Of a stretch of 64,000 nucleotides of DNA, positions 21,368 to 32,559 are shown one piece after another. The DNA lies in assembly GCA_028583685.1 (NCBI GenBank), contig JAMXIF010000022.1:1317406-1381405 (forward strand). The letters run 5' to 3'. The stretch is from Petaurus breviceps papuanus (taxonomy: Eukaryota > Chordata > Mammalia > Diprotodontia > Petauridae). The notes beneath the pieces are model-generated. The model saw only the letters and a program-made list of their open reading frames with translations, had not been told where the DNA came from and did not search any database. The number at the start of each line of letters is the position of its first letter. Within the stretch, counting starts at the first letter, position 1. Made by a program: the position numbers and the translations under genes.

Positions 21368-21605
21368 CAGGTTGTTGCCTCTGTTCAGCTTTCTCGATCA
21401 TGTCCGACTCCACATGACCTCATTGGGGATTTTCTCGGCAAAGATACTAGAACGGTTTGCCATTTCCTTCTCCAGCTCATTTTACAGATGAGGAAACTGA
21501 GTCAAATGGGGTTAAGTGACTTGCTCAGGGTCACACAACTGCTAAGTGTCTGAGGTCAAATTTGAACTCAGGTCTCCAGACTCTAGGCCAGGCGAGTTGG
21601 CCCAA
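21368..21605 (-). repeat. THER1/MON1-like CORE-SINE
   Basis: 'gatcatgtccgactccacat', 'ccatttccttctccagctca', 'aggaaactgagtcaaatggg' and 'gtgtctgaggtcaaatttga'. Confidence 0.85.
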
Positions 21606-21737
21606 TCCAGGACATTTGACTCCCAGACCGATGATCTTTCCCTGATGCCATAGTTGCCTTTTAGGAAGCTCTTGGAAGGAAGAGACTCAGTTTGCAGAGC
21701 TCCCTATGGAGCTTTCTTAAATTTAGAGCCTTTAAAG

Positions 21738-21830
21738 GGTATATATATATATATACACACATATATATGTGTATGTATATCATACTTTATATATATATGT
21801 ATCTATATAATGTATTATTATATATAATCA
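21738..21830. repeat. TA/CA microsatellite
   Basis: Alternating 'atatatacacacatatatat' and 'gtatgtatat' runs. Confidence 0.9.
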
Positions 21831-22029
21831 ACCTTATGTTCCTATGTCTTAGGGAAACCCACTGTCCCCACCCTAAGGGCGTTGATGTGAGGAGATGGGG
21901 CTTTGAAGAATGAAACATTTACAAAATAGCACACAGCTGTATAGGCCTCCATGTCCACATGACCAGTGCAGGCAGTAGGTGCTGTAAGAATGCAGAGAAG
22001 GGAGCAATCAGCCCTTCTGCTGTTCCAGC

Positions 22030-22260
22030 ATGGGTGAGCCTCGTTGTGCAGCCCAGAAGACCAGGGCTTGGGTCCCAGTTCAGAGAGTTAACTAGCTATA
22101 TCATCTTAGTGACTTGGCTTCTCTGTGCCTCAGTTTCCTCATCTCTAAAATCAGAGGAATAATAACACCCTCATCATGTGTCCCTTCGGATCATTAGGAT
22201 AACTTTCTGAAAAGCTGAAAGTATTAAAGAAATGGGACTTACTGGTATTGTTATTCATGG
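22030..22260 (+). repeat. MIR SINE
   Basis: 'cttctctgtgcctcagtttc', 'ctcatctctaaaatcagagg', 'aataataacaccctcatc' and 'aagctgaaagtatt'. Confidence 0.75.
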
Positions 22261-22475
22261 AGGAGATGGCATTCTAGCTGGTCCTTGAAGGATGGGTAGG
22301 TAGGATTTGGATAAGCAGACAGGTGAGGGGGAAGGCATTCTTGAAATCTGGGACCGTCAGAACAAAATGAACAGGTTTGGTCATCACATGAATGTTGAGG
22401 AAAAGCAGAGGAGGGATGGCCACTTGCTGGGCATGATGTAGAAGAGATTTCTATTTGGGTATAGGTTGGGTAACC
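22260..22475 (-). repeat. L2-type fragment
   Basis: 'agatggcattctagctggtc', 'cttgaaggatgggtaggtag' and 'gggggaaggcattcttgaaa' belong to the reversed L2 body. Confidence 0.6.
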
Positions 22476-22759
22476 TTTGGAGTCCCTCCCAACTCTGAGA
22501 TTCTGTGAGCATCGTCACAGCAAATGGAACTTTCCTCTTGGTGTAGGCACACATCTTCCCTTTCTAGGATTTTTCTAGCACTTCTGAGGGGGTACACTTT
22601 CATCCCCCCTGTGCCCTTGAGCACTGGCCTCAAAACATTTTGATTGTGCACCCTTATCAGACCCCATAACATTTTTGGATATGTACCTTTAATACATGCA
22701 CATTGATTTATTAATAAATAACACAGGGAGAAACCAGAGTTGACTTCACTTCTGGGCAT

Positions 22760-22905
22760 CATCCAGTGTGATCTGGGGCAAGTCATTTAGCTTCTCAGGG
22801 TTCAGGCAATTCTCTAAGACTGGAAACTACATAAAAGGTGTCTACCTGTTCTGGTAGAGGAAGTTTTCTTATCTGGAAGTTCCTTCTACCAATGAAATCA
22901 GAGTA
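22760..22905 (+). repeat. THER2-like CORE-SINE
   Basis: 'gggcaagtcatttagcttct', 'caattctctaagactggaaa', 'gagtacc' and 'ttctaccaatgaaatcag' match the THER2-like copy at 3766. Confidence 0.7.
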
Positions 22906-23469
22906 CCAAGTGCCAACCCCTGGCCTATAATGTACTACTTTTGTATGAAATGCACACAAAATGAAATTTTAAAAAGATGGGATAAAATGAAATCAGCCAT
23001 ACTTTAAAATATCTTAATTTTATTTATTACTGGTATAAAACCTTCTTAATATGATTGATAATGAGGAAATTTTTGTAAAAGTGATATTACTGGGCATGCT
23101 TCACTATTTTTTTTTAAATCTACTCTATGCCTGGGGAATGGGGAAGATTTGAAAATAATACTAATTTGCTAGAAATTAACATTCATTTGATTGGATCAAT
23201 GTTTCTCTCTAATTAGGTAAAATTTATTTTAAAAGATAAGCCTTCATTATACACAATACAAGAATCAAATAATAGGGCAAAAACGGTTGATAAACATCTC
23301 TTTTCAATGGGAGTCATTCTAGGAATGATATTAACCATCCACAGTGCAAAAACAACACACAAATATAAATTGTCTCTGATTTTGGTCTGGCAGAAAGTTT
23401 TTAATTGAAGTCGGTTACTCATCCTTTATGTAATTCTGCTTAGCGGATTAGATTATGCCTTAATTTCCA
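22906..23469. other. AT-rich, no recognised feature
   Basis: Intron 3 sequence. It may hold an old DNA element, but I cannot define ends. Confidence 0.4.
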
Positions 23470-23960
23470 TTTTTGTATGAAGGAAGGGAGCAGTAGGTCT
23501 TCAGTAGGAAGACCAGTGCAGGAAGGGAAATGATATATAATGAAACTGGAAAGGCAGGTTGGGGTCAGGTTCTGAAAGGCTGTGGAAATCAAACAGAATA
23601 ATTTATAATTGATCCTAGAATCAATAGGGAGTCACAGGAGCTTTATGAGTAGGGGACTGATGTAGTCAGATATGCTTAAGGAAAACCACATTAGAAGGTT
23701 TGTGAAGGATGAACTGGGGTGGGAAGAGAATTAAGGCAGAGAAGACAATCAGAAGGCTATTGTAACTGTCCAGGAGAGGAGATCGGGGCCTGCCCTTGGA
23801 TAGTGGCCTTCTGAGTGGGGAGAAGGGGATGGATTTAAGAGATGTGCAGTTGGAAATGTCAAGACCTGGCAGCTTCTTGGATATGGAGAGCGAATGAAAG
23901 CGAGGGGTCCAGGATGACACTAGGTAACTGGAAGGATGGTGGCATGGAAGCAGGATGGGT
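23470..23960 (-). repeat. L2-type LINE relic
   Basis: 'ggaaaggcaggttggggtca', 'atcctagaatcaatagggag', 'gaagacaatcagaaggctat' and 'gactggaag'-type body in reverse. Confidence 0.7.
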
Positions 23961-24129
23961 TTAAAGGAAAAAATGTAATAAGATTTGTGATTCATGTTAC
24001 AACATGTTCATGTCTTATCTTGTGCAACTCACTGGGTCACACCGAAGAAGAAGAGAGCTGGGAATTGGGGAAGGGCAATCAGGGCTGTGGGTGCCTGGGT
24101 CAAGCTTAGGTTCTAAGGCATCAGGGTGC

Positions 24130-24300
24130 TCATGATGCCCATTATGGAAAGGGCAGCATGGAATCTAAAGCCAGAGTTTGAATGCCAGCTCTGGGGCTTA
24201 CTGACTTTGTAATCTGGGTAAGTCACTGAATCTCTCTGAATTGCCTTTTTCTCGTCTGTAAAATTAGGACAGTGCTCTCCAAGGTCCTTCCTATGGAGTT
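24130..24300 (+). repeat. MIR SINE
   Basis: 'gagtttgaatgccagctctg', 'ctgggtaagtcactgaatct' and 'cgtctgtaaaattaggac'. Confidence 0.7.
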
Positions 24301-24309
24301 TTCCTTATT

Positions 24310-24490
24310 ATCCATGGCCTCCTTGGGGTATATGCTCAGCAGGGGGATCATTCTGTCAAATTGTATGGATATTTTAGCCTCTTTATTTGTATAATTCCAT
24401 ATTGCTTTTTCACAATGGCTATACTAATTGAGATCTCCACAACAATAAATTAATATGCTTTTATTTCCACAATCCCTCCAATATTGATTT
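24310..24490 (-). repeat. L1 3'-region fragment
   Basis: 'atgctcagcagggggatcat', 'aattccatattgctttttca' and 'gagatctccacaacaataaa' resemble the reversed L1 3' region. Confidence 0.5.
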
Positions 24491-24941
24491 CTTAAGGTCC
24501 CTTCTGGCTCTAAGTCTATGAAACTATGGGCTGATATCTGGTACAGAAGAAGGGAAGCTGAGATCTTGTAGAAGTGGGGTGTGGGGCTAGGAGGAGCAGG
24601 AGGAGGAGGGAGAAAACTGGGAACTGAATGGAGGAACACTAGGTCATGCTGGGTAAAAGGTAAATGTGGGATGTTGGAGACAGGATTTGATCCATCTTTC
24701 TGTGATCCAATTAGTTGATCACTAATTTGGACTCATCCTCTACTCCTACCATAGGTTCCTGCCATGGTCCCTACTTTGGAGACCACTGTCCTAGAGAACT
24801 GGATACTATCCCTTGGAAATGGTTGTTTAATAGCCTTACCCAGGGTCATTGAATGAGCAGTTCATAGAATTCCAATATTTGTAGGGACATCAAGGGTTTG
24901 ACTCTTTTTTTTTCTTTTTGCTTGCTTCTTGGATGGATTAG

Positions 24942-25064
24942 GATGATGTCCTGAAGAGCAGTTTCCTCAGTGCCACAGTCATGATCACCACAGTACTCAA
25001 GAGAGACAATGGAGCAAAGAGCTACACATTCAAAAAGCTCCCAGTCCTGATTGACTGTATACTG
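24942..25064 (+). CDS. MROH-family gene, exon 4 (123 nt, phase 0-0)
   Basis: A T-rich tract (24904-24930) leads to the acceptor ggatggattag; the donor CTG|gtgagtg is strong. The 41 residues start DDVLKSSFLSATVMITTV and end FKKLPVLIDCIL, two amphipathic helices around a basic loop (KRDNGAKS). In MROH proteins this segment follows the WKW..CYG exon and precedes a short 'EP..LF..HQKSL' helix, which is what exon 5 supplies after a 9.3 kb intron. Confidence 0.9.
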
Positions 25065-25289
25065 GTGAGTGATAACCCATTTGGACCACTGAAGGCTGTT
25101 CTTTCACAAGCACACAGGTGTATATGTTGGGAGGGAGGCCTCAGTCATCAGCAAGTGGTCCTGAAGTGAAAGTTCATGGCCTTTCTTGGTCCACCATACA
25201 TCAATTACACATGAAAAGTTGGGAAGTCCATCAGTTAATCTCTTTGGGTCTCAGGGTTGTTGTTGTTTAATCTGCAAAATTATGTTAAT

Positions 25290-25475
25290 GGGGGCAGTAG
25301 CACATGGGTGAAAGGACATTCATTCCAGAACTTGAGGATCTGAATTGAAATTTTGACTCTGTTATCTACCACCTGTATGACCTGGGTCAACTCAAGTGCA
25401 CCTGCTGGAGCTGTTTCCGCATCTGTAAAAAACAGGAAGTTAGACTAAATTCGCTTGCAGCTCTTTGGGCTTATA
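25290..25475 (+). repeat. MIR/CORE-SINE
   Basis: 'ccacctgtatgacctgggtc', 'ccgcatctgtaaaaaacagg' and 'aagttagactaaattcgctt'. Confidence 0.65.
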
Positions 25476-26355
25476 AACAAATCAGTTCAGTCATTTATCC
25501 ATTCATATCTTTATGCATTCTGGTGCCAGTGCCTCTTTGGGGCAAGGATGTGACCCAGGGTTCTCAAAAGTCATAGCAGGGAAATACAAGGCCCAGAAGC
25601 TTCTACCATTCTGGAAATGGTTCCAGGGTAGTTCTAGCAACAGACTGTGTCTGTTTTCTGAGGACCAGTCTAACTAGGGAGAGACTCATTACCAGTAGGG
25701 TAGACACCAGGTGATGAAGTTTTTTATTATGATAATCCATGAAAAGGTAAAACATTTACAGTGGCCATCATCTCTGCATGGATCTTTCTACTTTTTCAGC
25801 TATGTTAGAGTGACAGGAATAGGGAGAGAGGATAGTAAGAAATTTATAGACAGTTTGAGTCAGAATAATTAAAATCCTTAAAATACATTCCATATTTTTA
25901 ATGTCAAATGAAGCATAAAATAGCAAGATGTATGCTCACCAGAGATGTTTGCCCCTGCCAGGGAATGATGTCCAGTGCAGACTTCAAACAGAAAAAGAGA
26001 TTTCCTATAAATGGTGAGCTTAGGGTTGGAGTTAAGTGCCTCCTTGAAATAAACACCATGTCTTTTAAAACCATTCTTCTTTTGTTGATGCTGTATGACT
26101 GGATATCATGTAGGACTATAATAGGCTGCAACACATTGCTGGGGAAGACTTGTGTGAAAGAAACAGAGAAATTGATATCATCGGAGGAAAACATAATTGG
26201 CAGATGAGATGGGGATGGTTAAAATAATAATGTGAAATATTGTAAAAAAAAAAAAAGGCTAGATTTCTTACTTAATGTTCTAGCAAATATGTGAGAAAAA
26301 AAGGCTCCAGACTGAGCAATTATAAAGAAACCTGAAAAGAAACAAAAGGCTTGAC
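25476..26355. other. No recognised feature; overlapping ORFs near 25904-26207
   Basis: Frames of 99 (+) and 96 (-) codons overlap at 25904-26207. Neither has splice sites, a recognisable domain or a better codon pattern than the other. It may be an old transposon remnant. Confidence 0.35.
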
Positions 26356-26359
26356 TGTA

Positions 26360-29010
26360 TAGTATAGAATTGTACTAAAGCCAGCTAGCAGCTGGTGATG
26401 GCTGGGAGAGGAATGGCCCAAGGGGATCCAGCTTGAGTGACTCTGAAAAGGGGGGATGCAAAGGAATCTAACACAGGAGCCAGCCCTGGAACATATGAGC
26501 AGTAGGAGAGAGGGGACGGCAAAAAAAGCTTGTTCAAACTCTGGTGAATAAACCTAAAGCCAGGAGAGTCTGCATGAGGACAATCTGGGTTGAGGAAGGT
26601 GGGGGGAGGAAGGAACACAAGCTCCTAAAATTGAGGCATGTAGTCAGATCCTGGTTCAAGTCTCTCAGAAATAGAAAGACAAAGTCAGACCTCATAGATC
26701 ACTAGATAAGATCACTGGGAGCGACCCCTGGGAAGAGGGCCTGCCCTACACTTGAGCCCATAGAGCAGTGGCTTTGCAAGGAACTTGAGACCAATGTAAT
26801 CTTCAAGACCACAGCAGGAAATGAAATGAAGTCCTTATTAAAGATCATCCAAGGGGAAGGAAACAAAAAGACAGAGAGCAATCAAGACCAGCACTCACAA
26901 TATACTTCCAGCAATCACAGATAAAAACCAGGGATTGGGGGACCTAATAGCACTCATCCCATCCAGAATGGGATAGCAGTAGTATGCAGACTAAAGAGGA
27001 AGCGAGATCAATAGCACTTAGCAAAACCATCCAAATGTAATGGAAGGTATGGAATCTGACATAAAGCTCCAATCTAAGACCTGAGACTAAAAGTAAGAGT
27101 AAATGAAGAAATACTATGAGTTAAGAGAAGCCGAAGTAGTAAATGTAGAAGTTACTTCAAATTAAATATAAGCAGAACCTCAAAGGAAAAAAAATGATAT
27201 TGTCACAGGGACTAAAAAAAATAGAAGAAATAAAACAAGTTATAAAAATATTACATAGAAAAAAGAGGGGGCGGCCAGGTGTTTCAGTGAGTGAGAGCAC
27301 CGGCTCCAGTGTTGGGATGACCTGGATCGAATCCCGGGCTCAAATACTCAGCACCACACCCAGAAATAACTGGCCGTGTAACTTTGAGCAAGTTACTTAA
27401 CCCCAATTGCTTAAAAAAAGAGAGAAAGAGAGAAATGAAAGGGGAATAAATACCTTAGAAAAGAAAGTGGAAAACCTTGCACAAATTGTGGAGTCCCTAA
27501 AAAACAAAACTGAGAAATAAGAACTCGATGACTCCATCAGTCAATAAGAAAAAAAAATAGAACAAAGTCAAAAGATTGAAAAAGTAAAAGAAAAATCTGA
27601 AGTATCTACTATTAAAACCAACTGACTTGGAAAACAGATCAAGAGGAAATAAATCTTGAATCATTAGAAGAATTATTAAACTCCCTAAAAACTGTGACCA
27701 AACAAAAAACCTGGATAGCTTACTTTGGTAAATCATAAAAGAGAACTGCTCAGATCTATTAGAACAAGAGGACAAAATGAAAATAGAAAAAAAAATTGCA
27801 CACCACTTCCTCAAAGGAATTTCAAGCTGAAAAGTCCCACAAGTGTCATAGCCAAAACTGTTTCCGAGTCAAGAAAAAAAATATTACAAGGAGCCAGAAA
27901 GAGTTCCAATTGCCAAGGAGCAACAGTCAGGATTGTGTGTGACTATGCAGAACCTACACGCAAGTGAGAGAAATTTGAACTATATTATTTCAGCAGGCAA
28001 AAGATAAAGATTTATATCCGAGAACAACAGTCTGAAAAACAGAATAGTCCTGAATGAGAAGTAATGGACCTGTAATAGAAAAAGAGAACTTTCAAGTGAA
28101 AAGACTGCAGTTGATTAGAATCTTAAAATGCAAACACAGTAAGCAAGAAATCTAGAATGGTAAATTCATTTGAATTGTTGGAAAGAGCTAAATGATGATG
28201 AAGTGTTTACAACTTAATATATTGGGAAAAGAGAGAAGGCTCCCACTGTTTTCAAGGAATACAGAGGGAGTGAAGTAACGTACAGATCTGATATGATTTT
28301 ATTCTGATTGGGTCTGAGAAGAAGAAACAAACCTAGAAAGGAGAAAGGAAAAAGAATGAGAGGATATGGTGGCAGGAAATACCCAATTTAGAATCATAAC
28401 TGTGAATGTGAATGTGATGAACTTATCCGTAAAAGTGGAATATAGCAAAATGGATTAGAAAGAAGAATCCAACAACAGGCTGCTTATAAGAATGATGACT
28501 GAAACATAAGATTCAAAGAGAACTAAAATGAGAGGCTGGAATAGAATTTATTATACCACTGGGGAATTTAGAAAAACAGCGGTAGCCATCATCATCTCAG
28601 ACAAGGCAACAGTAAAAACAGATATGATTAGAAAAAATAGTACAGAAAAGTAGGGAATACAGGTTTTTTTCTGTAATGAAGGCATAAACATAAACAAAGA
28701 GGAAACAAAATTATCTATTTTTGAGGACAACTTGGTGGCTAGAACCCTAGAGATCCAACTTAAATTAAAAACATAGTAGCAAAGCACTGAAGTAGGGTAT
28801 AAAATAAATTCCCCAATCATTACTCTTCCTGTATATTATCTTCTCCAAATACCTAGACTAGGCTAAAACTATTCTATTACAAATAACTACAGACTATATA
28901 AAATATATTGGAGTCTACCTACAGGATCCACACAGGAAGCATATCAATGAAACCAAGAAATGCTCTTTTGGAAATATAGACAAATGCAGAGTCATACAGG
29001 ATAAGGAGAT
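26360..29010 (+). repeat. Old L1 LINE, internally deleted, with a SINE inside
   Basis: Parts in order: 5'-UTR-like sequence (26360 to about 26820); an ORF1-like stretch with 'KKILQGARKSSNCQGATVRI' at about 27870-27940, like the L1 ORF1 C-terminal domain; the start of ORF2 near 28390 ('IITVNVNVMNLSVKVE', cf. the LNVNGLN endonuclease start) with 'RGWNRIYY' and 'VAIIISDKA' (28530-28620); then a jump to a late ORF2 piece at 28850-29010 ('ggagtctacctacaggatcc'). Most of ORF2 and the 3' end are missing and the frames are decayed. Confidence 0.7.
27267..27418 (+). repeat. tRNA-derived SINE, CCGGCTCC subtype, inside the old L1
   Basis: 'ggggcggccaggtgtttcag', 'gagcaccggctccagtgttg', B-box-like 'gatcgaatcccgg'. 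Younger than the L1 it interrupts. Confidence 0.88.
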
Positions 29011-29194
29011 ATGAATGGATCATGATATTCACTGTTGGAAAGAAGAGTCGCATCTCTGACATCAGCATTCCACTAAAGTGTGGAAGTGTTCTTTTTCTAC
29101 AGGACGACATTAAACACACAAACTTGCACAAATACACTTGTGAAAGAATAAGCAACAATATATGTGTACACATGCTCATAAACACAACTACCCA

Positions 29195-29315
29195 CATTAT
29201 GCTCAGTTTAATTCAATGTACAAAGCTTAGTCCTGGTCCTCATGGAGCTTACAGTTTAATAGGGGGGGTTAAGATGCTGATGGAAAACCAAAATATGTAA
29301 TATTCCATGGTATCA
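29195..29315 (-). repeat. L2 3'-end fragment
   Basis: 'tagtcctggtcctcatggag', 'cttacagtttaatagggggg' in reverse L2 order. Confidence 0.6.
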
Positions 29316-29319
29316 GGGA

Positions 29320-29500
29320 AATGATGACATGACTTGCAGTTGACTTTGATTTGAGTGGGAGAAGGCTGTGCAAGGTCACTAGTCTCACTTTCTCCTCCAA
29401 TGCCATCTGGGTTCAGTGAACAGATATTCATTAGGATGACTGGAGATGGCCCAGGATGCAATGGGAGACCTTGGTACTTTTAGGCTAAGGCGTCTTCAGG
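29320..29500 (-). repeat. RTE-derived SINE relic
   Basis: 'gagaaggctgtgcaaggtca', 'ctcactttctcctccaatgc' and 'gatggcccaggatgcaatgg' are the complement of the block seen in sense orientation at 980-1510. Confidence 0.65.
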
Positions 29501-29504
29501 TACT

Positions 29505-29640
29505 CACTTAGGGTGAGGTAACCAGGGACTTAGAGAAGTACTGACTTGCACATGGTAACATAGCTGTATATGTTAGCAACATAACCCATTTCTTTTGGGC
29601 TCCTAGGATGACCCTGTATCTATTATGCCATGTTGCTTCT
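29505..29640 (-). repeat. MIR-like fragment
   Basis: 'gacttgcacatggtaacata' and 'gggctcctaggatgaccctg' suggest a decayed reversed MIR. Confidence 0.5.
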
Positions 29641-29649
29641 AATTAGAAA

Positions 29650-30025
29650 AGTAAGAAATGAAGTACTATGTGAAATTCAAGGAGGAAGGTTGATATAGAT
29701 AGGAAAGAGAATCAATAAGACTTCAAGGAGGAGTTGACATCTGCCTTTAACATGAATGGATAGTAATTTAAAAGACAAAAAAGGGAAAGGGGGACAGTCT
29801 AGGCAGAGGGAATTGTCTGAGCAAAAGCATGGAGTTCAGAGATTGTGGGACTTGTATAGGGGGTGAATATGAAATAAGACTGAACTTCAGGTAGAGTGGT
29901 ACTAGATTGTGGAGGGTTTTGGCTGATGGGCAAAGGAATTTGAGCTGTATTTGCTAGGATTTAGAGAGTCATTAAGGATTTTTAAGCAGAGAAGTTACTT
30001 GACCAGAATTGCAGATCTGAAAGGG
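29650..30025 (-). repeat. L2-type LINE relic
   Basis: 'tcaaggaggagttgacatct', 'gaattgtctgagcaaaagca', 'tggagggttttggctgatgg' and 'gagagtcattaaggattttt' are the reversed L2 body. Confidence 0.65.
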
Positions 30026-30039
30026 CAGGGAAGACAGAG

Positions 30040-30265
30040 TGGAAGAGGAAGAGTGGAAGCAGGAAAACCTTTTAGGAAACTAATTAGCAAGAGTTTACAT
30101 GACTTGCAAAGAGTGATACACAAAGTGTGACTTTAAAGGCTAAGGAAGTCTACGTGGAAGGGGAAGAGTGGAAGCAGGAATTCTTTTTAGGAAACTAATT
30201 AACATGAGTTCACAGGACTTGCAAAGAGTGATTGATATACCACTTGTGACTTTAAAGGCTACAGT
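30040..30265. repeat. Diverged tandem duplication, period about 115 bp
   Basis: Unit 1 (30040-30154) and unit 2 (30155 to about 30265) share 'gaagagtggaagcagga', 'ttttaggaaactaatta', 'gacttgcaaagagtgat' and 'tgtgactttaaaggcta' in the same order, with scattered differences. Confidence 0.85.
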
Positions 30266-31345
30266 GGTGTGCTTATGAGGATTGACTGATCAGTCAATCT
30301 AATCTTGACTGGAGAATCTCAAAACCTGACCTGGTCAGATGTTTGCCAACCTTCAAAAGAAAATTTCCTACCCCACATCTAGTCGCTTTAAGGTCCCCTC
30401 TTTACCTGGCCCTTGCCGTCCATCAACAACTTGTCCTAGACTTTCCATAAAGAGTATGGTTATTCCTTACCATGGATTCTGGTATAGAGTTGGATCAAGT
30501 AAAGGGGGTCAGGAAAGGAGATTCATATTATCCCTATATAACCCCAAAAGGAAGTCAATGTTGTCAAAATTCCTTTTCTTTCTAGTTTCTAATACAACAA
30601 ATGTTTGTTGCTTACTATGTGCAGTGTGCAAAAGTTAGACTGATTGAGGGTACTGAGCAAGCTTGACAACCAGCTGATTAACTGAATGTTTCGGTTTCCA
30701 ACCAGCTCCCATTAGTGTCACTCATCTTGACAGAAGGGCCTTAAAGGAGTCTATCTAATAAGGAACAATCAACTGATGGCTAGTAGCAACATTTTCCATG
30801 GTCCATGTATGTGAATCTGAAACTGTCAACATCAAGAAGTAATTCATATAGTTTTTAAAAATTGCTCAGTGATACGTAAACTCTAAAATCATTTTGAGTT
30901 AATTTCACCATTAAGTTGCTATCTAGCAGGTGTCTGTTTTCAGTCATAGCTACTCGTGGTGATCAGACTTAGAGGGGTTCTGATCTGCACTGGAGTATTC
31001 ACAACACTGAAATCAAAGATTCTTGAAGCACTGGAATATCTATTTCATTCACTACATCAATAGATCTCAACAATTCATACTATAATGCTGACTTCTGAGA
31101 ATCCAGGATTCCATCAGTGTGGTTCCTCCTCTCTCTACTGATCTTGGTTTCTACTCCTCTTTGTCTGAGCTGACTGTCTTTGTAAGTTGATGGAGATAAA
31201 ATGAAATTCATCTCCTTTTGGCAAGAAAAGGTCAAGAATTTAGAGATAGTTTCAATTTTTATTTTTCACAAGAGAATGTGCACAATGAAAAGGGCCAGTA
31301 AAAGGGTAGACAGCAATGGATTGGGCCAGGGGAAGGGGGTGGTGG
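30266..31345. other. Mostly unrecognised intron 4 sequence
   Basis: A short reversed L2 end ('caacaaatgtttgttgctta') sits at 30597-30645. I name nothing else in this stretch. Confidence 0.45.
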
Positions 31346-31349
31346 CTAA

Positions 31350-31535
31350 GCTAAATATGGAATCATAATATCATAGAATTTAGGCTGAAAGGAATTGGGT
31401 TGAGACTTTTAACTCCCTCAAATTACACATAAGGAAATTGGAGCCCAGAGAGAATGTGTGATTTACTCAGGGTTATAAAGCTAATAGTAAATTGCTAATC
31501 TGGGATTTGAATCTAGGTTTTCTGACACCAGATGA
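31350..31535 (-). repeat. MIR/CORE-SINE
   Basis: 'aggaaattggagcccagaga', 'gggttataaagctaatagta' and 'gatttgaatctaggttttct' in reverse order. Confidence 0.7.
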
Positions 31536-31539
31536 AGGA

Positions 31540-31800
31540 ATCAATGTAAAAGTGTTAAGTGCTTACTATATGTACTAGGGGCTGGTGACATAATTTCAAG
31601 CAAGCAATGCAATGTCTTCCCTACCACTTTTGTCCCCCATTAAGGAACTTATATTCTAATAGGGGAAGACAACAAATGAAGGGGAGTCAGAATTCAAAAG
31701 TGGAGAAGACTGGGTTTGGAACTAGAGTATTTCCAGTGTTTTGGGGAAATGACTGCAAATGGAATGGTGTCCTGCTTCCGGCAAGTTAAGGTGAAAGTTC
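31540..31800 (-). repeat. L2 3'-end relic
   Basis: 'gttaagtgcttactatatgt', 'aaggaacttatattctaata' and 'ggggaagacaacaaatgaag'. Confidence 0.65.
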
Positions 31801-32005
31801 ACCTGTCAGAGGCTCAGGGTCCCAAGGAGCAGAATCTAAGTTCTGATCGGAGGAGGAGGTCTTGAGGGCAAGGGTTGTGATTTGCATCCCTTTCCATTGA
31901 AAGGGTAAGACTTGAGGAGAGACTATGATTATAGATAACAGGAATGAAGCAAATATGGCAGTGCCTATTGCTTGGAAGGAACGTATCACTAAATACGTGT
32001 AAGAT

Positions 32006-32465
32006 GGTGGTGTCAAGCTCAAATAGAAATGGGCATCACTAAATTATACATATTGGGCAGCCTGGAGGGGCAGTAGATAGAGTACCAGACTTGGAGTCAG
32101 GGAAGCTCATCTTTCTAAGTTCAAATGTGATCTCAGACACTCCTTACTGACCCTGGGCCACATCTCTCAACCCTGTTTGCCTCAGTTTCCTCATCTGTAA
32201 AATGAGCTGGAGAAGGAAATGGCAAATCACACCAATATTTCTGCCAAGAAAACTCCAAATGGGGTCATGAAGAGTTGGACACAGCTGAAAAAAATGACCA
32301 AACAACAACAATAAACCATGCATAATAAGGATTCTCATAGCTCACATGTTGACTTAGAAAACCACATATTAATATAATCTATGTTTTAATATATTTTCAT
32401 TTATTTTGTTATGTATTTCTCAATTACATTTTAATCTAGTTCAGACTGCACTCAGGAGTGTTATG
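32006..32465. mobile_element. hAT-like DNA element split by a SINE
   Basis: Left part 'ggtgtcaagctcaaatagaa', right part 'gttgacttagaaaaccacat', 'ttttaatctagttcagactg' and 'cactcaggag'. This is the layout of hAT MITEs that start 'GTGTCAAACTCAAATAGAAA'. A THER1-like SINE occupies about 32054-32320. Confidence 0.55.
32054..32320 (+). repeat. THER1/MON1-like CORE-SINE
   Basis: 'gggcagcctggaggggcagt', 'tgtttgcctcagtttcctca', 'gagaaggaaatggcaaatca' and 'gagttggacacagctgaa'. Confidence 0.85.
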
Positions 32466-32559
32466 GGGAAAGAAAAGAATACTTGAATAGTTTATTTTTA
32501 ACCAGAAGTCTAAAATCCTAATAAAATTTCCATCTAAAGTGACATAAACAGTCCCCCAC

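Noticed and set aside
25904-26207. Overlapping 96- and 99-codon frames on opposite strands
   Set aside because: No splice sites, domain or conservation clue; chance openness or an old transposon explains them.
27497-27814. 105-codon Phe/Leu-rich minus-strand frame
   Set aside because: It is antisense to the A-rich ORF1 region of the old L1.
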